This document shows, one piece after another, positions 17,505-23,384 of a stretch of DNA of 64,000 nucleotides; position 1 is the stretch's first letter, and each line of letters begins with the position of its first letter. Below the pieces are notes generated by a model that worked only from the letters and a program-made list of their open reading frames with translations, was not told the DNA's origin and made no database searches. The stretch lies in the NCBI RefSeq assembly GCF_004116455.1, contig NZ_PDJU01000007.1:107805-171804 (forward strand). The letters run 5' to 3'. The stretch comes from Arcobacter sp. F155. GTDB taxonomy: Bacteria > Campylobacterota > Campylobacteria > Campylobacterales > Arcobacteraceae. The position numbers and the translations under genes were made by a program.

Positions 17505-18148
17505 AGATCTTTATACTTCACAACTGTTGCATTAAGATGGTGTATATTTGTACTTGAAACACTTCCTCCACTTCTTGAAGATATGCTTCCATTTACATGT
17601 GTTGACACATTATCACTATTAATTATTATTGCATCAGCATTTAAATTATAAGCATGTTTATATAAATTAAACATAATTCTATCAAAATCTTTAGATTTAA
17701 GATTTACTACATCTAAGGTATCATGTTTTTCTGGTACAAATTCACTTAATAATGGAAACTTCTTTTTAAAATATTTATATACTTCTAAACTCCTAGCATA
17801 TCGTTCTTTTGGTTTTTTTGAAAATTTACTTTGAATAAAAAATAAAATAGATGCAATTATTATAGATATAATAAAATTTTGCATTTCTCCTTCAAATAAA
17901 CCTAAAAAACCCAGAAATAGAATAAAGCCGCCTGCTCCGCCAAAAAAACCTAAACCTGGTTCAATTAAAGACTCATCACCAATAATTTTGATTTCTTCAT
18001 CTTTTTTATTTATTGTTGTGTTTTCATTATTTATTTTTTCACTTAAGATATTACTTTCTTTTTGCGTCATTGGATTTCCACAATGAGGACAGCTATAAGC
18101 TTTATCACTTATTTGTTCATCACATTCTTCACAATTAATTAATGCCAT
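17501..18148 (-). CDS. zinc-ribbon membrane protein with YbjQ-like C-terminus
   Basis: A 215-residue protein with an N-terminal zinc ribbon (Cys6, Cys9, Cys20, Cys23; SCPHCGNPM), a polar linker, two hydrophobic segments at about 66-85 and 91-107, and a C-terminal domain in which HAYNLNADAIIINSDNV and the terminal NATVVKYKDL resemble the YbjQ/DUF74 heavy-metal-binding fold. Serine/glycine-rich GSISSRSGGSVSS links the last strands. It is the upstream partner of the two-TM protein, with ATGA overlap. Function unknown; assignment of the C-terminal domain is tentative. Confidence 0.6.
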   Translation of the reverse strand: MALINCEECDEQISDKAYSCPHCGNPMTQKESNILSEKINNENTTINKKDEEIKIIGDESLIEPGLGFFGGAGGFILFLGFLGLFEGEMQNFIISIIIASILFFIQSKFSKKPKERYARSLEVYKYFKKKFPLLSEFVPEKHDTLDVVNLKSKDFDRIMFNLYKHAYNLNADAIIINSDNVSTHVNGSISSRSGGSVSSTNIHHLNATVVKYKDL

Positions 18149-18332
18149 ATTTTAACCTTGTAATATATTTAAATTTAATTATATAAAAATTTAATTGAAT
18201 TATAAATTATTTTTTGAATACTTTTTGTTATAATAAATTGTTAAAAAAAGAAAAAATTATAGAAAAAATACAAGCTTAAAAAAGTAAAAACTATAAAGTA
18301 AAAGAATTTTAAAACTATTAAAAAGGATAAAT

Positions 18333-18638
18333 ATGTATGAAAATGATTTAGCAACAGGAACAGACTATCAATATAATTCTAATCTTGAAAGCATAATAGT
18401 AAAAAAAACAGAGCCACAGGCAAAAGTAAACTTAGATTTAGTAAGCACTTTGTTAGAAGTAAATAAAACATTTAATGACCTTTCTAATGAAGATTTACAA
18501 AGGTTAAAAAAGGAACATGAAGATTTATTTGATAGCTTACCACAAAAAGATTTATCAATTGAGGAACAATCGGACTTAGAAAAAGCAATAAGAGAAGATT
18601 ACAGAGAAATTTGTGAAGTACTAAAAAATAGAGAATAA
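18333..18638 (+). CDS. hypothetical protein, 101 aa
   Basis: An acidic, helical 101-residue protein with AAAAGGAT 6 nt before the ATG. It begins with a Tyr-rich polar segment and ends in a highly charged helix (EEQSDLEKAIREDYREICE). No membrane segment, no recognised family. It is the first of two plus-strand cargo genes between the island left end and the nested IS element. Confidence 0.5.
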   Translation: MYENDLATGTDYQYNSNLESIIVKKTEPQAKVNLDLVSTLLEVNKTFNDLSNEDLQRLKKEHEDLFDSLPQKDLSIEEQSDLEKAIREDYREICEVLKNRE

Positions 18639-18749
18639 ACTTATTTTATAAAATTACAAATAAGTATCTAATACATAAAATAATATAAAAAATTTGGAAA
18701 ACTATATAAAGTTATATAGTTTTCTATATTTTAAATTGAAGGATATCAA

Positions 18750-19196
18750 ATGACAAAAATATTTCTTGGAAGTTTATTGGCTTCTTTTCTTATAGCTTTT
18801 ACGATAATGTGTGGTCTTACCTATAGTATGAGTTACTTTATTGATTTATATAATAAATCTAATACTAGTAAATATGTGAATAACAACACAAATAAAAATA
18901 ATGAGAATATTAATTATTTTAAATTTGGGAATAGTCAAGAAAGAGCATTTGTTGGTACTTCAAAAGAATATAAAATCAACAGTAAAGCAAATGATAATAA
19001 TATAAATCCACATATTTATGTGCCAATTATATTTGGTATTGGAATATTTTTATGGATATATTTTTTTATTAAGCAAATGAGATCTCGTATGGCAATAGTA
19101 ATAAGAAACGAAGGTAATTTTGAATTATCAAAAGAAATAGAGGAAAATGGAATTATTAAAACAATTTTTAAAGAGTATAAAAGAAACAACAAATAA
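18750..19196 (+). CDS. hypothetical protein with two transmembrane segments, 148 aa
   Basis: The N-terminus has a long hydrophobic helix (about residues 5-30), then an Asn/Lys-rich periplasmic loop (KYVNNNTNKNNENINYF), a second hydrophobic helix near 90-108 (PIIFGIGIFLWIYFFI) and a basic cytoplasmic tail. GAAGGATATCAA precedes the ATG. No family is recognised. Low-complexity Asn-rich loops are common in mobile-element proteins of this AT-rich group. Confidence 0.5.
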   Translation: MTKIFLGSLLASFLIAFTIMCGLTYSMSYFIDLYNKSNTSKYVNNNTNKNNENINYFKFGNSQERAFVGTSKEYKINSKANDNNINPHIYVPIIFGIGIFLWIYFFIKQMRSRMAIVIRNEGNFELSKEIEENGIIKTIFKEYKRNNK

Positions 19197-19216
19197 TTTA
19201 TAAAATGTATAAAAAC

Positions 19217-19266
19217 TTACAGGTGAGTGGCAAGGAGACCGTTAAAAACTCCCTGTATTTTTAAAT
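19217..19266 (-). pseudogene. detached 3' end of the IS-interrupted island gene
   Basis: If the IS and one TTTTAAAT copy are removed, the frame of the gene at 22388-22864 runs from its Phe-Lys codons into this segment and reads IQGVFNGLLATHL before a TAA at 19217-19219. This would give a 168-residue original protein. A 12-bp stretch (19236-19247) also occurs at the IS end, so part of this tail may itself be an older IS relic. Confidence 0.45.
19259..19266. repeat. 8-bp target site duplication, left copy
   Basis: TTTTAAAT directly abuts the outer base of the left inverted repeat and is repeated exactly at 22399-22406 next to the right inverted repeat. Eight to nine base pairs is the duplication size of IS256-family elements. 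Confidence 0.75.
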
Positions 19267-19292
19267 GAGACCGTTAAATATTACGTGTCAAT
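19267..19292 (+). repeat. left terminal inverted repeat of the IS256-family element
   Basis: Twenty-six bases ending GTGTCAAT, matching the right end at 20/26 positions. No transposase-proximal sequence is at this end; it lies 171 bp before the arsR gene. Confidence 0.7.
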
Positions 19293-19394
19293 TTAAAATC
19301 TGATATGGAAATCCTATCATATCCAAACTTAAATTTAAAGATTTTAAAAAATTATATCCTTTAATTACTTTTCTTTACAACTACACAAACTCTA

Positions 19395-19416
19395 CATATT
19401 AGAATATTATAATATG
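19395..19416. promoter_or_regulatory. candidate ArsR operator (22-bp near-palindrome)
   Basis: CATATT at 19395 and AATATG at 19416 bound a 22-bp imperfect palindrome centred 32 nt before the arsR start codon. AT-rich dyads of this size, overlapping the promoter, are the usual binding sites of ArsR/SmtB repressors. The promoter itself is not clear. Confidence 0.5.
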
Positions 19417-19437
19417 TTTAAATAAGAAAGGAATCTT

Positions 19438-19785
19438 ATGAATATAAACCCACAATGTATTAGAAAAAAAGTTGATTATGAACTAATCAATCAGGCACAG
19501 GATTTAATAAAAGAGCAGAAGAACTTACTAAAAAAGAAAAGTGAAATATTCTCTTTAGTAGGTAATGAAACCAGACTTTCAATTGTTTATTTATTAATTA
19601 ATTATGAAAAGTTATGTGTCTGTGATATTAGTGATATTTTAAATATCAGTCAATCAGCAACTTCACAGCATTTAAGAAAATTAAAAGATGGTAATGTTAT
19701 TGATAATGTAAGAGATGGAGCAACTATCTTTTATTTTATTAATGATGATATTAAACACTTTTTTGAAAACAGTATTAAGGAGTAA
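19438..19785 (+). CDS. ArsR/SmtB family metal-sensing repressor
   Basis: A 115-residue winged-helix repressor. NETRLSIVYLL and the recognition helix ISQSATSQHLRKLKDG are typical. The metal site is visible: Cys60 and Cys62 in LCVCD on helix alpha3, plus Cys7 in the N-terminal arm, the ligand arrangement of CadC-type sensors of soft metals such as Cd, Pb or Hg. It has a strong AAAGGA ribosome site and is the first gene of the four-gene cassette, 3 nt before merTP. It probably represses the cassette from the dyad upstream, in place of the MerR regulator found in classical mer operons. Confidence 0.88.
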   Translation: MNINPQCIRKKVDYELINQAQDLIKEQKNLLKKKSEIFSLVGNETRLSIVYLLINYEKLCVCDISDILNISQSATSQHLRKLKDGNVIDNVRDGATIFYFINDDIKHFFENSIKE

Positions 19786-19788
19786 GTT

Positions 19789-20394
19789 ATGGATAAAAAA
19801 ATTCTAACAGGTATTATTGCTTCACTTGGAGCTTCCTTGTGTTGTATTACTCCAGTTTTAGCTGTATTAGCAGGTTCAGCAGGTTTAGCTTCTACATTTT
19901 CTTGGTTAGACCCATTTAGACCTTATTTTATAGGATTGACTGTATTAGTATTAGCTTATGTTTGGTGGGAAAAACTAAAACCAAAAGAAGAAATTTCTTG
20001 TGAGTGTGAAACCCAAGAGAAAATAAGTTTTGTAAGAACAAAAACATTCTTATCTTTAGTAACAGTATTTGCAATTGTAACGATTTCTTTTCCTTATTAT
20101 GGAGATTACTTTATAAAAGAAGATAGTAAAAAAGATGTTGTGATTGTACAAGAAAAAAATATAGTTACATATGATGTGAAAATTTCAGATATGACTTGTC
20201 CAGCTTGTGAGGCTACCGTTGGTAATGCAATACATACACAAGATGGTATAGTTAATTTAGATATATCATATAAAACTGGAAATGCAAATATAAAGTTTGA
20301 TAGTAGTAAAACAACAATTGAAGATATTAAAAAGGCAATTGATACAACAGGTTTTACATCTACTACGCATAAGAAAATTGAAAAGGATAATTGA
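19789..20394 (+). CDS. MerT-MerP fusion (mercuric transport protein MerTP)
   Basis: A 201-residue protein. Residues 1-110 are MerT-like with three membrane segments: the Cys18-Cys19 pair in SLCCITPVLAVL within the first helix, and Cys71/Cys73 in the cytoplasmic loop. Residues 125-190 are a MerP-type heavy-metal-associated domain with MTCPAC (Cys137, Cys140), located in the periplasm by topology. In known systems, periplasmic MerP cysteines hand Hg(II) to the MerT pair for import. The fused form is known in several bacteria. It overlaps the next gene by 4 bases. A mercuric reductase to receive the metal is not encoded here. Confidence 0.88.
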   Translation: MDKKILTGIIASLGASLCCITPVLAVLAGSAGLASTFSWLDPFRPYFIGLTVLVLAYVWWEKLKPKEEISCECETQEKISFVRTKTFLSLVTVFAIVTISFPYYGDYFIKEDSKKDVVIVQEKNIVTYDVKISDMTCPACEATVGNAIHTQDGIVNLDISYKTGNANIKFDSSKTTIEDIKKAIDTTGFTSTTHKKIEKDN

Positions 20395-20822
20395 TGTTAA
20401 GTTTTTATACAAAAGACGTCTGCCCCATTTGTAAAGACAAAGCTAAAGAGGTATCGCCTATTACCATTAAATCTTTAGTTAAAAATGAGTATATAAAAGA
20501 ACTTTTATCAATTGAAGACTTCTTTTATTGCCAAACTCCAAATTGTGAAGTTATCTATTTTAAACCTAATGAGATAATTAAACAAGAGCATTTAATAAAA
20601 GAAGTTGGCATAAAAGAATGGTCAAGTCCTAAAACAGTTTGTTACTGTTTTAATTGGACAAAAGAGAAAATATCTGATGAAATAAGTAAATTTGGTAAAA
20701 CAAATGCCATTGAAGATATTTCTGGAAAAATGAATAGTATTGGGTGTGATTGTGAACATCAAAATCCATCTGGAAAATGTTGTCTAAAGGATGTCAAAAA
20801 GGTTATTAAAGAGTTATCATAA
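20391..20822 (+). CDS. CopZ-like iron-sulfur metallochaperone
   Basis: A 143-residue cysteine-rich protein. The N-terminal half has Cys11/Cys14 (VCPICKDKA) and Cys47/Cys52 (YCQTPNCEVIYF), matching the zinc-binding half of Archaeoglobus CopZ-type proteins; the C-terminal half has VCYCFNWT (Cys84, Cys86) and the later GCDC and GKCCL cysteines of a BFD-like [2Fe-2S] domain. Unlike Archaeoglobus CopZ it lacks a C-terminal HMA domain; the HMA domain is in the adjacent MerTP instead. It probably accepts or buffers thiophilic metal in the cytoplasm. Start codon choice (ATG 20391 or 20394) is uncertain by one residue. Confidence 0.78.
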   Translation: MMLSFYTKDVCPICKDKAKEVSPITIKSLVKNEYIKELLSIEDFFYCQTPNCEVIYFKPNEIIKQEHLIKEVGIKEWSSPKTVCYCFNWTKEKISDEISKFGKTNAIEDISGKMNSIGCDCEHQNPSGKCCLKDVKKVIKELS

Positions 20823-20834
20823 AAGGAGTAAGTT

Positions 20835-21050
20835 ATGGAAATTCAGTTAAAATCAATAATCACTTGTCCTAAGTGTGGACATAAAGAAGAAGAGACTATG
20901 CCAACTGATGCATGTCAATTCTTTTATCAATGTAAAAATTGTAATGAAGTTATTAGACCAATAGGAGAAGACTGTTGTGTTTTCTGTTCCTATGGAACCG
21001 TTCCTTGTCCTCCTATTCAAAAACAAACTAACAGCACTTTTACTTCTTAA
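20835..21050 (+). CDS. GDCCxC-type cysteine-rich metal-binding protein
   Basis: A 71-residue protein with a CPKCGHKEEETMPTDACQ start and a second knuckle CKNC, followed by EDCCVFCSYGTVPCPPIQ, the hallmark of the family named for its GDCCVxC motif, whose members are sometimes selenoproteins. Here the first residue of the motif is Glu (G-E-D-C-C) and all metal positions are Cys, so no selenocysteine is needed. Genes of this family frequently accompany MerT-like transporters. AAAGGAG precedes the ATG. It is the last gene of the cassette. Confidence 0.8.
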   Translation: MEIQLKSIITCPKCGHKEEETMPTDACQFFYQCKNCNEVIRPIGEDCCVFCSYGTVPCPPIQKQTNSTFTS

Positions 21051-21074
21051 AGAGAGTATAAAACGCTCTTTAAG
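21046..21074 (+). terminator. hairpin at the end of the metal cassette
   Basis: CTTAAAGAG at 21046-21054 pairs perfectly with CTCTTTAAG at 21066-21074, overlapping the stop codon of the GDCCxC gene. There is no strong T run, so it may be a weak or bidirectional terminator between the cassette and the convergent transposase gene. Confidence 0.45.
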
Positions 21075-21127
21075 AATTTAGTAATTTTATAACATTAAAA
21101 ATATATATTAATACTTCATATAATCTT

Positions 21128-22348
21128 TTAAATTTTAAGTTCATCCTCCAATCTGCCTTCAAAAAATATAGCCAATTGAGAGAGGGTAAGGTTCCAATTC
21201 CACATAGGCATATTCCATTTCTTAGTAGCATTTTGTATTCCCATATAGAGCAGTTTTAAAAGTGAATTCTCATTAGGAAATGCTCCTTTGGTTTTAGTCA
21301 GTTTTCTAAATTGACGATGTACAGATTCAATAATATTGGTCGTATAAATGACCTTTCTAATCTCTGGCGGGTATTTAAAGTACACAGATAGATTTTCCCA
21401 TTTATTTTGCCAAGATTGAATAACAATAGGATAGAGTTTACCCCACTTCTCATCAAGCTTTTGAAGTTCTTGCTCGGCTACTTCTTTAGATACCGCTTGA
21501 TAAACAGGTTTTAAATCAGACATAAATTCTTTATGATTTTTAGAAGCCACATATCTTATCGAATTTCTAATTTGATGTATAATGCACAGTTGTACCTCAG
21601 TTTGTGGAAATATTGTCTTTATAGCTTCAGGAAAGCCTTTTAAACCATCAACAGAAGCAATGAGTATATCTTTTAATCCTCTGTTGTTTAAATCGGTTAG
21701 AACACTAAGCCAGAAATTGGCTCCTTCAGATTCAGATAGATATAACCCTAATATATTTTTCTTCCCTTCCATATCAACTCCAAGAACAGTATAAACGGCT
21801 TTTGATACATACTTACCACCATCTTTTATTTTATAATGAATAGCATCAAGCCATACAAAGGGATAAATTGAATCAAGTGGTCTGCTTTGCCACTCTTTAA
21901 CCTTTGATATAATTTTGTCTGTAATTGTACTTATGGTTGCTGTTGATATAGATACGTTATATATCTCTTCAATGTGAGATGATATATCATTATAGCTCAT
22001 TCCAAGTCCATACATTGAAAGTATTTTTTCTTCTATTTCATTTGAGATTGTAGTTTGATGCTTTTTTACTATTTGAGGTTCAAAGGTACCATTTCTGTCT
22101 CTTGGGGTTTCAAGTTCAAAGGTTCCATCACTGGTGCCTTTGATAGTTTTTTTATTGACACCATTTCTTCTGTTCTTATTTCCATTTAGAACATCATTAG
22201 CAATATGCGATTCCACTTCAGCTTCTAAAGCTGCTTCTGTGAGTTGTTTTATAAGTGGAGATAAAAGTCCACCTTTACCTGTAAGTTTCTTTCCACTTCT
22301 AAATTCTTTTAAAACTTCATCGAAGTCAAATTGTTCTTCCATTGTCAA
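21128..22348 (-). CDS. IS256/Mutator family transposase
   Basis: A 406-residue, full-length transposase. The DDE triad is visible: Asp168 in VWLDAIHYKI, Asp234 in ASVDGLKGFPEAI and Glu341 in TTNIIESVHRQFR; the LCIIHQIRNS helix between the second Asp and the Glu is the family C/H motif. The N-terminal DNA-binding region is intact, and no frameshift is seen, so the enzyme may be active. It is transcribed from near the right inverted repeat toward the cassette. The stop at 21128 lies 55 bp from the cassette hairpin, with no inverted repeat between, which argues that the cassette is inside the element. Confidence 0.92.
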   Translation of the reverse strand: MTMEEQFDFDEVLKEFRSGKKLTGKGGLLSPLIKQLTEAALEAEVESHIANDVLNGNKNRRNGVNKKTIKGTSDGTFELETPRDRNGTFEPQIVKKHQTTISNEIEEKILSMYGLGMSYNDISSHIEEIYNVSISTATISTITDKIISKVKEWQSRPLDSIYPFVWLDAIHYKIKDGGKYVSKAVYTVLGVDMEGKKNILGLYLSESEGANFWLSVLTDLNNRGLKDILIASVDGLKGFPEAIKTIFPQTEVQLCIIHQIRNSIRYVASKNHKEFMSDLKPVYQAVSKEVAEQELQKLDEKWGKLYPIVIQSWQNKWENLSVYFKYPPEIRKVIYTTNIIESVHRQFRKLTKTKGAFPNENSLLKLLYMGIQNATKKWNMPMWNWNLTLSQLAIFFEGRLEDELKI

Positions 22349-22372
22349 TCCTTGATATTTTAATTTTATCAG

Positions 22373-22398
22373 ATTGACACGGAATTTCTAACACTCCC
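22373..22398 (-). repeat. right terminal inverted repeat of the IS256-family element
   Basis: Read on the minus strand it begins GGGAGTGTTAG and ends GTGTCAAT, 25 bp before the transposase start region. It supplies the premature stop codon (TAG) of the interrupted neighbouring gene. Confidence 0.75.
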
Positions 22399-22864
22399 TT
22401 TTAAATTGATTAAATCTTAGATTATCTAGTCCATTTTTTAAACCATACATTTTAGCTATACCATCAATTTCAGGTGTTTTATTATTATGGTAAAAAGATG
22501 GTTTATCCTTAAAACTATTTACATCAAACTTTAATTTTAAGGGTTTTCTAGTTAGGTAGCTATATAAATATGCACCTCTCATTCTAGCCTGTTTGGATAA
22601 GCTTTTATCTTCTGCATACCTTTTCCACAAGAAATAGTTTCTACTTAGAAGCATTGGATATAATTCTTCTTCAAAATCTAGCAAAGAAGTAAAATATTTT
22701 TCATTTTCTAACACTTTTATATATTGTTCTTTAGTTCTTTTTAAAGTAAGTTCTTTTGCCACTTCGTAGTCTAAATTTTCTAATAATTGATAGAGGTTTT
22801 TATTAAACTTTTTAACCTCTTTTTTGTCTACATTGAATATTTCTTTTATCTGTTTATTATTCAT
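22388..22864 (-). pseudogene. unknown island gene truncated by the IS256-family element
   Basis: The frame encodes 158 residues, but its last codons (RREC-type end, then TAG) come from the IS inverted repeat, so the genuine sequence stops at 22399. It is a helical, Lys-rich soluble protein with no family I recognise; KYFTSLLDFEEELYPMLLSRN and YLYSYLTRKPLKLKFD are its most distinctive parts. Its promoter region contains a large palindrome and iteron-like repeats, so it could be a replication or copy-control protein, but this is inference. Only about 13 residues are lost, so some function may remain. Confidence 0.55.
22399..22406. repeat. 8-bp target site duplication, right copy
   Basis: TTTTAAAT adjoining the right inverted repeat, identical to 19259-19266. 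Confidence 0.75.
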
Positions 22865-22938
22865 AATTTATCACTTTCATTTTATTACTTGTTACAAATA
22901 TCAAGTATTTATATACTTTTTACTACTTAACAACTTAA

Positions 22939-22964
22939 ATTACTTGTTATTTATAACAAGTAAT
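22939..22964. repeat. 26-bp palindrome upstream of the truncated gene
   Basis: ATTACTTGTTAT and its exact complement ATAACAAGTAAT are separated by TT. A further half-copy, ATTACTTGTTA, lies at 22884-22894. Placed 75-100 bp before the start codon of the truncated gene, it is a good candidate operator. Confidence 0.55.
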
Positions 22965-22999
22965 CCTTTTAAAATATTATGTTTTACTATTTGTCCAAC

Positions 23000-23109
23000 T
23001 AATATATTAACAAATAGCTATTTTTTAATAATATCCAATTAATATATTATATTGTCTAGATAATATATTAACGAAATTATCAATATTGAGTAATCATTAA
23101 TATATTAAC
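23000..23109. repeat. four iteron-like repeats (TAATATATTAAC)
   Basis: Copies start at 23000, 23040, 23061 and 23098; three are exact and the second ends TATA instead of TAAC. Spacings are 40, 21 and 37 bp, close to multiples of a helical turn. Two are preceded by TTGTC and a third by ATATCCAAT, extending the unit to about 21 bp. They may be binding sites of a replication or partition protein; AT-richness makes some similarity expected by chance. Confidence 0.5.
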
Positions 23110-23128
23110 AGGATAAAATCAATATTTC

Positions 23129-23371
23129 TTATCTATTAACTTTCTTTTTGAGATGTGAAGTATCAGGAATAGGCTCTAATTTTAGTTTATTATCACTATT
23201 AAAAGTCTCTGCATTTGACTCTTTTTCTTCACTTCCATTACCTATATTAACAATAGGACTATTTCTTATACTACTTTTACTTACAAAAGCTTTTATTCTT
23301 TCCATTCTACTTTTATGTTCCTCATTACTAATAAAATCTTCTTGACTATTCTCTTTATCTTCTAAACTCAT
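23129..23371 (-). CDS. hypothetical protein, 80 aa
   Basis: A short, polar, Ser/Glu/Lys-rich protein, probably disordered, with a recognisable ribosome site (AAAAGGAAT) before its ATG. It follows the MobV relaxase gene by 13 nt on the same strand, and may be a relaxase accessory protein. No family is recognised. Confidence 0.5.
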   Translation of the reverse strand: MSLEDKENSQEDFISNEEHKSRMERIKAFVSKSSIRNSPIVNIGNGSEEKESNAETFNSDNKLKLEPIPDTSHLKKKVNR

Positions 23372-23384
23372 TTTTTATTCCTTT

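Larger units (their letters stand above)
19267..22398. mobile_element. IS256-family element carrying a metal-resistance cassette
   Basis: A 3132-bp element bounded by 26-bp imperfect inverted repeats: the left end begins GAGACCGTTAAATATTACG and the right end, read inward, GGGAGTGTTAGAAATTCCG; both then continue GTGTCAAT, giving 20 of 26 identical positions without gaps. It is flanked by exact TTTTAAAT duplications. Inside are an arsR-merTP-copZ-like-GDCCxC cassette on the plus strand and an IS256/Mutator transposase on the minus strand, convergent. An ordinary IS256 element is about 1.3-1.5 kb, so roughly 1.8 kb is passenger DNA. This is the structure of a cargo-carrying (transporter-type) IS. 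Confidence 0.8.

Noticed and set aside
19217..19258. 8-bp duplication around the 19236 IS-like relic
   Set aside because: The bases on either side (GTGGCAAG and TGTATTTT) do not match, so a separate insertion event cannot be demonstrated.
21041..21127. Left IS end immediately after the transposase stop
   Set aside because: Neither GTGTCAAT nor a GAGAC/GGGAG-like terminus is found here; the matching inverted repeat is at 19267 instead.
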